This document shows, piece by piece, positions 54,451-62,100 of a stretch of DNA of 64,000 bases. Numbering within the stretch: the first letter of the stretch is position 1; each line of letters begins with the position of its first letter. Position numbers and translations under genes: made by a program. The notes under the pieces are model-generated. The model did no database searches. It had not been told where the DNA came from and was given only the letters and a program-made list of their open reading frames with translations. The stretch is from Bacillus mycoides (GTDB lineage: Bacteria > Bacillota > Bacilli > Bacillales > Bacillaceae_G), in contig NZ_LXLV01000010.1 in the NCBI RefSeq assembly GCF_001757995.1, positions 62,001 through 126,000 of the forward strand, given 5' to 3'.

Positions 54451-55050
54451 ATGAGTATTAAGAAAAAACTTGGTATGGGTGTTGTAACTGCAGCTCTTGG
54501 TCTATCTTTACTTGGTGGAGGCACATATGCGTATTTCAGTGATAAGGAAGTGTCACAAAATACGTTTGCAGCGGGTACTTTAGATTTGAGCGTTAATCCT
54601 GAAGTTGTTATTAATGTGGACAATATTAAACCGGGTGATGAAATGGAGCGAGGTTTTCAATTAGTTAACAAAGGAACCTTAGCAATAGGAGACGTGAAAC
54701 TTCTTACAGATTACAGTGTAATTGATGCTAAAGGAGATAATGGAAATGCTGATTTTGGTGATCATATCCGTGTTGATTTCTTATGGAATTTGGATAAAAA
54801 TGAGGTTCCAATATGGTCTACTACATTGTCAGAATTAAAGGTAGCTACGCAAAATGGAAGTATTCCTGATCTTGTGCAAAAAGGTGTTGTAGACCGAGAA
54901 GGAAATGGACTTGCTCCTGGTGATGATGATACTTTCTATGTAATGTTCACATTTGTAGATAATGATGAAGAGCAAAATGTATTTCAAGGAGATGCACTGA
55001 AGTTAAATTGGACCTTCAATTCAATGCAGACAAAGGGTGAAGATAAGTAA
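54451..55050 (+). CDS. calY: Camelysin/TasA-family secreted protein (M73)
   Basis: Start set at ATG 54451 (MSIKKKLGMGVV), after SD AGGGGG; 199 residues. Signal peptide (1-27, GGGTYAYFSD at its end) cleaved by a SipW-type peptidase in relatives, then the camelysin/TasA body: SQNTFAAGTLDLSVNP, INVDNIKPGDEMERGFQLVNKGTLAIGDVKLLTDYS, and DTFYVMFTFVDNDEEQN. CalY in the B. cereus group is a surface metalloprotease-like protein and biofilm fibre subunit. The usual calY locus has sipW, tasA and sinR nearby; they are absent here, so this may be an additional paralogue. A terminator follows at 55121-55151. Confidence 0.88.
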   Translation: MSIKKKLGMGVVTAALGLSLLGGGTYAYFSDKEVSQNTFAAGTLDLSVNPEVVINVDNIKPGDEMERGFQLVNKGTLAIGDVKLLTDYSVIDAKGDNGNADFGDHIRVDFLWNLDKNEVPIWSTTLSELKVATQNGSIPDLVQKGVVDREGNGLAPGDDDTFYVMFTFVDNDEEQNVFQGDALKLNWTFNSMQTKGEDK

Positions 55051-55120
55051 ATATAAAGGTAAATGTTATATAAGAATGAATTGATGAAGAATTGAATAAT
55101 AGTATTTTTAATAGTGTAAA

Positions 55121-55151
55121 GGTTGATTTAGTGAATCAGCCTTTTTTGTTT
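55121..55151 (+). terminator. Terminator of the camelysin gene
   Basis: GGTTGATT (55121-55128) pairs with AATCAGCC (55134-55141), followed by T6. Confidence 0.85.
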
Positions 55152-55154
55152 TTA

Positions 55155-55389
55155 GATTTTTTTATGTGTAGGGATTGGATTTTTTATAGCATTCATAGCA
55201 GTAATTCTCACATATATAGCGAATTAAATAGAGGATATATAGGAGGGATGGAAACATATGCTTTTTGCTATCATCTTGTTGTGAATTTTCGTGTTCGGCC
55301 TAATTTTCATCTCCTTTACATTGAAATTATTTCTGTTAATTTTGTTTTTTGTGAGAAAATTACGCTTGAATTATTTGAAAAAAAGTAGC
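55155..55389 (+). pseudogene. Remnant of a CPBP gene end and a small membrane-peptide gene
   Basis: Positions 55188-55245 are nearly 90% identical to the last codons and downstream SD of the CPBP gene (56105-56161), with the frame broken. After the duplicated SD (AGGAGGGATGG) a small frame opens at ATG 55258. It reads MLFAIILL, a TGA stop, then IFVFGLIFISFTLKLFLLILFFVRKL, a hydrophobic segment. The stop looks like a mutated TGG. The region thus holds two decayed gene ends. Confidence 0.55.
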
Positions 55390-55446
55390 TTGAAAGTTAC
55401 GTTACGTCATCTTTTATACTAAAGAAAATAGGATATAGGGGGGATG
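55333..55446 (+). repeat. Dispersed repeat copy 2 with the MerR-type promoter of the CPBP gene
   Basis: It aligns with 46712-46826. TTGAAA (55390-55395), a 19-bp spacer with GTTACGTTACGTCATCTT, and TATACT (55415-55420) form a promoter with the over-long spacer used by MerR-family activators. The CPBP protease gene starts 33 bp downstream. No MerR gene is in the window. Confidence 0.7.
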
Positions 55447-55452
55447 GTGTAG

Positions 55453-56139
55453 ATGACTTTAAAATGTATGTGGGGATGGAAAGAAATTTTATATTTATTT
55501 GTTTTCGTATTTCTGATTGTACCAGTAATGGTTGAATCTCTTTTTTATGATTATGCTTTAAAAATAATAGGGAACTCATTATATGCTGGAGTATTAATGG
55601 GACTTATAATGGCAGTGATATTTACCTTTGTAGTTTATCTTTTTTGCATAAAAAGATATAAACTGTCGTGGAAAGATATTGGAATTCGGAAGCTTTCATG
55701 GAAAGATTTATTTTGGATATTTGTAGCGGTTATTTCTTTGATTGTAGTTAGTATTGGTGTATTAATGATAATGGAGAAACTGGGGATTTCTTTTGAAAAT
55801 AGTAAAACGGAGACGATCCAAGATGATAAATCAATATATTCGTTTTGCATCGCGGTAATTGGAGCGGCGGTTATATCACCAATATATGAAGAGATTTTAT
55901 ATCGAGGTGTTTTTTATACGTTTTTTCGTGATAGATATGGTATATGGGGCGGTATGCTTATAAGTTCAATAATATTTACTATTGTTCATATCCCGACATA
56001 TAACACATTACCGGTGAATTTTTTAAGCGGAGTAGTATTTGCGTGGTTATATGAGAAAACAAATTCTATTTTATCGGCTATGATTGCCCACGCATTATTC
56101 AATTTCATAGCAGTACTTCTGACATTCATGTCGAATTAA
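55453..56139 (+). CDS. CPBP-family intramembrane glutamic protease (ABI/Rce1-like)
   Basis: The 228-residue protein has six to seven membrane helices and the three CPBP motifs: EEILYRGVFYTFFR (EExxxR), FTIVHIP (FxxxH) and HALFNF (HxxxN), carrying the catalytic Glu and His residues. Bacterial members are abortive-infection or bacteriocin-immunity type proteases, sometimes processing regulators. It follows a MerR-type promoter and is 27 bp upstream of a kinase gene, so the two form an operon. SD GGGGGGATGG. Confidence 0.9.
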   Translation: MTLKCMWGWKEILYLFVFVFLIVPVMVESLFYDYALKIIGNSLYAGVLMGLIMAVIFTFVVYLFCIKRYKLSWKDIGIRKLSWKDLFWIFVAVISLIVVSIGVLMIMEKLGISFENSKTETIQDDKSIYSFCIAVIGAAVISPIYEEILYRGVFYTFFRDRYGIWGGMLISSIIFTIVHIPTYNTLPVNFLSGVVFAWLYEKTNSILSAMIAHALFNFIAVLLTFMSN

Positions 56140-56166
56140 AATAAAGGATATATAGGAGGGAGATAT

Positions 56167-57138
56167 ATGGAGATAGCAGTAGAACGTGTTTTTACGAATG
56201 AAATTTTAGCAAGAGCTGCAAGTTTGTTTCATGTGACAGTAGAAGAAAATCCACTTGGTGATTTTGAGAATTATATTTTTAAGGCGAAGGATAAAAATGA
56301 TAAAGGTCACGTATTACGTTTAACACATTCTTCTCATCGCTCTAAAAAAGAGGTAGAAGCTGAACTAGATTTTTTACGATATGTTGCGGAGAACGGGGCA
56401 AAGGTAGCAGGACCTCTTTACTCAACATCCCAAAATCTTGTAGAAGAAATCGGAGCGGAAGATGGTACTTTCTTTTTTGCGTCTTTATTTACATATGCAA
56501 AAGGTGAGCAAGTAAAAGGAGAAGAATCGCCTTATTGGGGAGATGCTTACTTTGAAGCGTGGGGAAAAGCGATTGGACAACTGCATCGCCTTACAATGAA
56601 TTACCCTAAAACAGACTACCGTGATACGTGGGAAGAGGATGAGAGTGCAATTGTTAATGAATTAGAAGATGAGAAAGTGAAAGAGATTGCAGCTATATTA
56701 ATGGATGAAATAAAGGCTCTTCCAATCGAAAGAGAAACGTTCGGCCTTATGCATGGCGATATTCATCCAGGTAATTTTCATTATGATGGAAAAGGGCTAA
56801 CAATCTTTGATTTTGATGACGCTACCTATAATTACTTCATTCATGATTTGGCAATGGTTCTTTATTACTCTGTTCTTTTTACACCGTGGACATTGGAGAA
56901 AAAGACAGAATTTGCTTGTAAACAGTTACAAGTGCTACGAAAAGGTTATGAATATGAGCACAGACTGGCGGATAGTTGGTATGAATCGTTACCGTTATTT
57001 TTACGGTTACGTGATATAGGCCTATACGGTACGCTTCAAAAGAAATTTAAGGGGAAAGATATGCCAGAGGATTTTCAAAAGTTATCAGATGAGTTGTATG
57101 AAAGAATTATAAAGCAAGAGGCAATAGTGAATATATAA
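56167..57138 (+). CDS. APH/choline-kinase-family phosphotransferase
   Basis: The 323-residue protein has an aminoglycoside-phosphotransferase fold: DFENYIFKAKDKNDKGHVLRLTHS (nucleotide loop and lysine region), the catalytic loop LMHGDIHPGNFHYDGKG, and the metal-binding IFDFDDATYNYFIHDLA. Such proteins act on aminoglycosides, homoserine, fructosamine or proteins; the substrate is not predicted. It resembles the YerI/SrkA/HSK2 group found widely in Bacillus. SD AGGAGGG. It shares its transcript with the CPBP gene upstream. Confidence 0.88.
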   Translation: MEIAVERVFTNEILARAASLFHVTVEENPLGDFENYIFKAKDKNDKGHVLRLTHSSHRSKKEVEAELDFLRYVAENGAKVAGPLYSTSQNLVEEIGAEDGTFFFASLFTYAKGEQVKGEESPYWGDAYFEAWGKAIGQLHRLTMNYPKTDYRDTWEEDESAIVNELEDEKVKEIAAILMDEIKALPIERETFGLMHGDIHPGNFHYDGKGLTIFDFDDATYNYFIHDLAMVLYYSVLFTPWTLEKKTEFACKQLQVLRKGYEYEHRLADSWYESLPLFLRLRDIGLYGTLQKKFKGKDMPEDFQKLSDELYERIIKQEAIVNI

Positions 57139-57153
57139 TACAGAGATAAGGGA

Positions 57154-57191
57154 ACAAAGTATATAAAATAAATATATACTTTGTTTTTTTA
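57154..57191 (+). terminator. Terminator after the phosphotransferase gene
   Basis: A 12-bp perfect stem (57154-57165 with 57173-57184) followed by T7. Confidence 0.88.
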
Positions 57192-57223
57192 TACAAAAAT
57201 ATGTTTGTTTTATTAAAATAATA

Positions 57224-57252
57224 TTGTTATAGATTCCGTATGCACTTATAAT
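57224..57252 (+). promoter_or_regulatory. Sigma-A promoter of the alanine symporter gene
   Basis: TTGTTA (57224-57229), 17-bp spacer, TATAAT (57247-57252), about 45 bp upstream of the start codon. Confidence 0.7.
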
Positions 57253-57296
57253 TTTATATATATTCTGAATATTCTTTATAAAAAGGAGGGGAAATA

Positions 57297-58757
57297 TTGG
57301 AAGCTATCGTAAGTTGGATAAATAATATTGTTTGGAGTCCCGCACTTGTCTATTTATGTTTAGGAGTAGGTCTATATTTTTCCATTAGAACGAGGTTTTT
57401 ACAAGTACGACATGTAGGAGAAATGGTGAAGCTTACATTTACGGGGGAGAAATCTGATGCTGGTGTTTCTTCGTTCCAGGCGTTAGCACTTTCGTTATCA
57501 GGGCGCGTTGGAACGGGAAATATTGCCGGTGTTGCAACGGCTGTTGCCTTTGGTGGTCCAGGGGCTGTATTTTGGATGTGGGCGGTAGCCTTTCTAGGAG
57601 CTGGTTCTGCATATGTAGAATCGACGCTTGCACAAATATATAAGACGAAGCATCAAGGGCAATTCCGCGGTGGTCCTGCTTATTACATTGAAAAAGGACT
57701 AGGAGTTAAATGGTACGCATTAGTGTTCGTCGCAGCAACGATTCTTGCGACGGGGATGCTGCTTCCAGGTGTTCAGGCGAATAGTATTGCTGTAAGTTTA
57801 GAAACAGCTTTTGGCATTAATACTTCTGTATCAGGAGCGGTATTAGTAGCGGCATTAGCACTTATTATTTTTGGTGGAGTTAAGCGAATTGTTAATGTAG
57901 CGCAAGTTGTAGTACCGTTTATGGCGCTTGGTTATATTTTAGTAGCTTGTGTAATTGTAGGTATGAATATTGAAAAATTACCAGATGCTTTTATGTTAAT
58001 TTTAAAAAGTGCATTTGCATTAGAAGCTGCTTTTGGCGGGATTATCGGTTTAGCAATTTCTTGGGGTGTAAAACGTGGTATTTATTCAAATGAAGCAGGG
58101 CAAGGAACTGGGGCCCATGCAGCAGCAGCTGCTGAAGTATCGCATCCAGCTAAACAAGGGTTAGTACAAGCATTTTCCGTTTACATTGATACATTATTTG
58201 TTTGTTCAGCAACAGCATTTATGATGATTATTACAGGCATGTATAACGTATTTGATGCAAGCGGAAAAAACTTTATCGTCAATAAATTAAATGGTGCACA
58301 GCCAGGTCCTGGTTATACACAGGCAGCAGTAGAATCTGTTTTCCCTGGATTTGGAAACGGTTTCGTAGCAATTTCTCTACTATTCTTCGCATTTACAACA
58401 ATTATGGCTTATTACTACATTGCAGAAACGAATATAGCTTACTTAAATCGTGATAAAGACCGTCCTTGGATGTCTATCGTACTAAAGTTTGTATTCTTAG
58501 GAGTTGTATTCTACGGTTGTGTAAAAACAGCAGCAACAGCATGGGCTTTAGGAGATATTGGTGTAGGAATTATGGCATGGGTTAATATTATTGCGATTCT
58601 ATTATTACAAAAACCGGCATTGATCGCATTAAAGGATTATGAAAAGCAGAAAAAAGAAGGAAAAGATCCAGTATTCGATCCGCAGTCGTTAGGAATTAAA
58701 AATGCAGATTTCTGGGAGCATGAATACGGGAAAGATAAAAAAGAAGAAGTATCTTAA
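57297..58757 (+). CDS. alsT: Alanine:cation symporter (AGCS family, AlsT-like)
   Basis: The 486-residue membrane protein starts with TTG 57297 after the strong SD AAAGGAGGGG. AGCS signatures: PALVYLCLGVGLYFSIRTRFLQVRH, FQALALSLSGRVGTGNIAGVATAV, FRGGPAYYIEKGLG and RGIYSNEAGQGTGAHAAAAAEVSHP. These proteins import alanine or glycine with sodium or protons; in B. subtilis AlsT is linked to glutamine. The nearby gln ABC operon fits a nitrogen-source uptake neighbourhood. The family normally has 440-500 residues. Confidence 0.93.
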   Translation: MEAIVSWINNIVWSPALVYLCLGVGLYFSIRTRFLQVRHVGEMVKLTFTGEKSDAGVSSFQALALSLSGRVGTGNIAGVATAVAFGGPGAVFWMWAVAFLGAGSAYVESTLAQIYKTKHQGQFRGGPAYYIEKGLGVKWYALVFVAATILATGMLLPGVQANSIAVSLETAFGINTSVSGAVLVAALALIIFGGVKRIVNVAQVVVPFMALGYILVACVIVGMNIEKLPDAFMLILKSAFALEAAFGGIIGLAISWGVKRGIYSNEAGQGTGAHAAAAAEVSHPAKQGLVQAFSVYIDTLFVCSATAFMMIITGMYNVFDASGKNFIVNKLNGAQPGPGYTQAAVESVFPGFGNGFVAISLLFFAFTTIMAYYYIAETNIAYLNRDKDRPWMSIVLKFVFLGVVFYGCVKTAATAWALGDIGVGIMAWVNIIAILLLQKPALIALKDYEKQKKEGKDPVFDPQSLGIKNADFWEHEYGKDKKEEVS

Positions 58758-58770
58758 TAGAATAGGAATG

Positions 58771-58803
58771 AAGGAGCAAAGGGAAATCCCTTTGCTTTTT
58801 TTT
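58771..58803 (+). terminator. Terminator of the alanine symporter gene
   Basis: A 10-bp stem (58775-58784 with 58787-58796, loop AA), followed by T8. Confidence 0.88.
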
Positions 58804-58893
58804 ATGGACAAAATGTAGATGAAAGTTATTTTTTTGCCTATTTTTGAATATAAAAAGAATGTACATGCTTTGTTAGAGGAAGGGGGGAGTAGG

Positions 58894-59622
58894 GTGATTG
58901 AATTTCGTAATGTAAATAAATATTATGGTGACTTTCAAGTTTTAAAGAATATTAATTTGCAAGTTCAAAAGGGGGAAGTGGTGGTGGTCGTGGGTCCTTC
59001 AGGATCAGGAAAAAGCACACTGCTACGATGCATAAATCAATTAGAAACTATTACGGATGGAGAGTTAATAGTACAAGACATGGAAGTACACAATATGAAA
59101 ACAGATATGAATGAGTTGCGCCGAAATATTGGGATGGTTTTTCAACATTTTTATTTATACCCACATAAAACGGTGCTTCAAAATATTACACTAGCACCAA
59201 TTAAAGTAAGTAAAGTTTCAAAAGAAGAAGCGGAGAAAACAGCGATGTTTTATTTAGAGAAAGTAGGAATTCCGGAGAAGGCTAGTGTATATCCACATCA
59301 ACTATCTGGAGGACAACAGCAAAGGGTAGCAATTGCAAGAGGGCTTGCGATGCAGCCCAAAATTATGTTATTTGATGAGCCAACGTCTGCTCTTGATCCA
59401 GAGATGATCGGAGAAGTACTTGATGTTATGAAAGCACTGGCCAAAGAAGGCATGACGATGGTTGTTGTCACACATGAGATGGGATTTGCACGTGAGGTAG
59501 CAGATAGGATTTTATTTATGGATGAAGGTCAAATTATTGAAGATACAACGCCAGCACAATTCTTTGCGAATCCTGAACAAGAAAGAGCTCGTTTGTTTTT
59601 AAGTCGGGTGTTAAATCATTAA
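58894..59622 (+). CDS. glnQ: Polar amino-acid (glutamine) ABC transporter ATPase
   Basis: Start set at GTG 58894 ([17 protein letters not shown]), preceded by SD AGGAAGGGGGG; the frame upstream is not typical of the family. The 242-residue ATPase has Walker [10 protein letters not shown], signature [12 protein letters not shown], Walker [15 protein letters not shown] and the switch His in VVTHEMGFA. It heads a glnQ-glnH-glnM-glnP operon like that of B. subtilis, encoding a glutamine/glutamate uptake system. Confidence 0.93.
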   Translation: MIEFRNVNKYYGDFQVLKNINLQVQKGEVVVVVGPSGSGKSTLLRCINQLETITDGELIVQDMEVHNMKTDMNELRRNIGMVFQHFYLYPHKTVLQNITLAPIKVSKVSKEEAEKTAMFYLEKVGIPEKASVYPHQLSGGQQQRVAIARGLAMQPKIMLFDEPTSALDPEMIGEVLDVMKALAKEGMTMVVVTHEMGFAREVADRILFMDEGQIIEDTTPAQFFANPEQERARLFLSRVLNH

Positions 59623-59634
59623 AGGAGGAATTTC

Positions 59635-60465
59635 ATGCTTAAAATGAAAAAGCTGTTTACTTTAATTGTATTTTCATGCTTATTCGTGCTTGTTGTCGCT
59701 GGATGTGGAAGTAAAAAAGACGAGGCGAAAGAAACAAATACGAAGCAGGGCGGGGTTGTCGAACAAATTAAGAAGCGCGGGAAATTAGTAGTCGGGGTGA
59801 AAAATGATACGAATTTATTTGGATTAAAAAATCCTTCAACAGGGAAGGTAGAAGGATTTGATGTTGATATAGCAAAGGCGCTTGCGAAAAAGATTCTTGG
59901 AGATGAAAACAAATTAGAGCTGAAAGAAGTAACTTCTAAAACACGTATTCCTATGCTAAAGAATGGCGATATTGACACAATTATTGCGACAATGACAATT
60001 ACGGAAGAGCGTAAAAAAGAAGTGGATTTTTCAGATGTATATTTTAAAGCGGGGCAATCGTTACTTGTGAAAAAAGGAAGCAATATTAAAAGTATTGATG
60101 ATGTAAAACAAGGCGTTAAAGTATTGGCTGTAAAAGGCTCAACGTCTACAAATAACATTCGTCAAAAATCACCAGAATCAACAGTATTAGAATTTGAAAA
60201 TTACAGTGAAGCATTCACAGCGTTAAAAGCAGGTAAGGGCGATGTTTTAACGACAGATAATGCGATTCTTTACGGAATGGCAAAACAAGATTCTAATTAT
60301 GAAGTTGTTGGGAAAATTTTCACGGATGAACCGTATGGAATTGCAGTACAAAAAGGTGCAGATGATTTAACGAAAGAGATTAATAGTTTATTAAAAGATA
60401 TGAAAGCGAATGGAGAATACGATAAATTGTATGAAAAATGGATCGGCCAAAAGCAAGAGAAATAA
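59635..60465 (+). CDS. glnH: Glutamine ABC transporter binding lipoprotein
   Basis: The 276-residue protein has a lipoprotein signal (lipobox VAGC) and the type 3 solute-binding fold: KRGKLVVGVKNDTNLFGLKNPSTGKVEGFDVDIAKALAKKI, RIPMLKNGDIDTIIATMTITEERKKEVDFSDVYF, and DEPYGIAVQKGADDLTKEINSLL. SD AAAGGAGG. The TAA stop lies within the ATAAA target duplication of a 63-bp bcr1-like element, which begins one base after it. The binding protein is commonly made in excess over the permeases, and the inserted hairpin could contribute. Confidence 0.93.
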   Translation: MLKMKKLFTLIVFSCLFVLVVAGCGSKKDEAKETNTKQGGVVEQIKKRGKLVVGVKNDTNLFGLKNPSTGKVEGFDVDIAKALAKKILGDENKLELKEVTSKTRIPMLKNGDIDTIIATMTITEERKKEVDFSDVYFKAGQSLLVKKGSNIKSIDDVKQGVKVLAVKGSTSTNNIRQKSPESTVLEFENYSEAFTALKAGKGDVLTTDNAILYGMAKQDSNYEVVGKIFTDEPYGIAVQKGADDLTKEINSLLKDMKANGEYDKLYEKWIGQKQEK

Positions 60466-60534
60466 AGTGAAACTTTGATCAGTAGGGGAGGGGTTATCCC
60501 CTACTGATTATTAGTCTACACCAATCGGGATAAA
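60462..60534 (+). repeat. 63-bp internally deleted bcr1-like element inside the gln operon
   Basis: The element (60467-60529) lies between direct repeats ATAAA (60462-60466 and 60530-60534). It begins GTGAAACTTTGATCAGT, has the first hairpin (ATCAGTAGGGG with CCCCTACTGAT) and ends ACCAATCGGG. It lacks the second long hairpin of the copies at 15893 and 34855. The target duplication shows it moved in this short form or was cut internally after insertion. Confidence 0.8.
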
Positions 60535-60544
60535 TAGTAAGAAT

Positions 60545-60572
60545 GAGAGGATGAGGGATGCTCATCCTCTTC
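60545..60572 (+). other. Small hairpin between the bcr1-like element and glnM
   Basis: GAGGATGAG (60546-60554) pairs with CTCATCCTC (60560-60568), loop GGATG. No T run follows, so this is not a typical terminator; it may affect RNA stability or glnM translation. Confidence 0.55.
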
Positions 60573-60596
60573 CTATAAAGAAAGAGGTGATTATAT

Positions 60597-61253
60597 TTGC
60601 CCGATTTTTCCATTTTGACAAACAACATTGATATGTATTTAGAAGGATTTAAATATACGGTAATGTCTAGTGTAATTGCGCTAATAGGAAGTTTTGTTTT
60701 AGGGATTATTATGGCAGTGATGCGCATTGCACCTATTCGTATTTTGAATTGGATCGGATCCGCCTTTGTAGAGTTTGTTAGAAATATTCCACTCGTATTA
60801 ATTGCATTCATTTTCTATTTTGCTTTGCCTGTAATAGGAATTACTTTCAATGGTTTTGTAGCAGGGACAGTTGCGCTTACAGTTTATACAGCGGCTTTTA
60901 TTGCGGAAGTAATTCGTGCCGGTATTTTATCAGTCGCGAAAGGACAAATGGAAGCAGCACGCTCTTCAGGGCTAACATACGTACAAGCGATGTATTATAT
61001 TGTTTTACCTCAAGCGATGAAAATCGTAATCCCTCCTCTAGGAAATCAATTTCTCAATTTAGTAAAAAACTCTTCTATACTCGGAATTATTGCTGGGACG
61101 GATTTAATGTATCAAGGAGATTTAATTTCAACGAAGACGTTCGTTACGTTTGATGTATATATATTTGTCGGGATGTTTTATTTAGTATTAACAATTCCGC
61201 TAAGTATGCTAGTGCGTTATTTAGAAAGACGCTTGGCTAAGGAGGCGGTGTAA
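60597..61253 (+). CDS. glnM: Glutamine ABC transporter permease
   Basis: The 218-residue permease starts with TTG 60597 (MPDFSILTNNIDMYLEGF) after SD AAAGAGGTGATT. The binding-protein-dependent transport signature (EAA loop) is AEVIRAGILSVAKGQMEAARSSGLTYVQAM. About five membrane helices of the HisM/GlnP family. It is separated from glnH by 131 bp containing a bcr1-like insertion and a hairpin, while the next gene follows with no gap. Confidence 0.92.
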   Translation: MPDFSILTNNIDMYLEGFKYTVMSSVIALIGSFVLGIIMAVMRIAPIRILNWIGSAFVEFVRNIPLVLIAFIFYFALPVIGITFNGFVAGTVALTVYTAAFIAEVIRAGILSVAKGQMEAARSSGLTYVQAMYYIVLPQAMKIVIPPLGNQFLNLVKNSSILGIIAGTDLMYQGDLISTKTFVTFDVYIFVGMFYLVLTIPLSMLVRYLERRLAKEAV

Positions 61254-61898
61254 ATGGATTTTCAAGGTGCTATTACAGGAGATCATATACTCTTTTTATT
61301 AAAAGGATTGCTTGTAACGTTAGAGGTCGCTCTTGTAGCTATTGTACTTAGTTTTATTATCGGTAGTGTAATAGGAACTTTGCGCTATACAAAAATACCA
61401 ATCATCTCACCAATACTAGGCTTTATCGTTGAAGTTATTCGGAATTTACCACTTCTTTTAATTATATTTTTTACGTATTTTGCACTTCCAGAGGCAGGTT
61501 TGAAGTTAGAAATTATAACAGCCGCAATTGTTGCTTTAACGATATTTGAAGCGGCGATGATATCTGAAATTGTTCGAAGTGGTCTATTATCTATCGAAAA
61601 AGGACAAATTGAAGCGGCGCGCTCGTCAGGATTAACATATGTCCAAACGATTTGGAGCATTATTTTACCGCAAGCGTTGAGAAGAATGGTGCCGCCGCTT
61701 GTCAGCCAATTTATTTCATTATTAAAGGATACGTCACTAGCAGTTGTTATATCATTGCCGGAGCTTATGCATAATGCTCAAATTATTAGCGGACAGAACG
61801 TAAATTATATGATTCCAACATTTATACTAGCAGCCTGTATGTATTTTGTTGTAAACTACGGTTTATCAATTTTATCTAGAAGATTAGAAATACGTTAA
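61254..61898 (+). CDS. glnP: Glutamine ABC transporter permease
   Basis: The 214-residue permease starts directly after the glnM stop with SD AAGGAGGCGG in the end of glnM, so the two are translationally coupled. The EAA loop is SEIVRSGLLSIEKGQIEAARSSGLTYVQTI, nearly identical to that of the partner. Together they form the membrane channel of the GlnQHMP transporter. A terminator follows within 20 bp. Confidence 0.92.
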   Translation: MDFQGAITGDHILFLLKGLLVTLEVALVAIVLSFIIGSVIGTLRYTKIPIISPILGFIVEVIRNLPLLLIIFFTYFALPEAGLKLEIITAAIVALTIFEAAMISEIVRSGLLSIEKGQIEAARSSGLTYVQTIWSIILPQALRRMVPPLVSQFISLLKDTSLAVVISLPELMHNAQIISGQNVNYMIPTFILAACMYFVVNYGLSILSRRLEIR

Positions 61899-61927
61899 CT
61901 CTTACAAAAAAATGTAAGAGTTTTTCC
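61897..61927 (+). terminator. Terminator of the gln operon
   Basis: A 9-bp stem (61897-61905 with 61914-61922) with T5. Confidence 0.85.
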
Positions 61928-62024
61928 TTATTAATCCTTAATTGCCTTAAAATAGAATCTAAATCTCTTAATAATTAAATTTTTATAATGTTTTATCAGA
62001 AAAGTTTTAATTTTATATAGAAAT

Positions 62025-62063
62025 TGTAACCGCTTTCGTGTATATTTTTATTATCAGAAAATT
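62025..62063. promoter_or_regulatory. Candidate cre and CodY sites upstream of the amino-acid permease
   Basis: TGTAACCGCTTTCG (62025-62038) fits the cre consensus at 13 of 14 positions. TATTATCAGAAAATT (62049-62063) fits the CodY box AATTTTCWGAAAATT at 13 of 15. Both lie 40-75 bp upstream of the start codon. Assigned by eye. Confidence 0.5.
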
Positions 62064-62100
62064 TTAAAAAGAGATAGAGGGTTTATAGGGGAGGATTACA

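Noticed and set aside
55092-55388. 98-codon plus-strand ORF in the camelysin-CPBP gap
   Set aside because: It has no SD, runs through the camelysin terminator and the duplicated CPBP remnant, and has no protein-like pattern.
59619-60158. 179-codon minus-strand ORF opposite glnH
   Set aside because: It is the mirror of a real glnH frame, with Ser/Phe-rich shadow composition and no SD.
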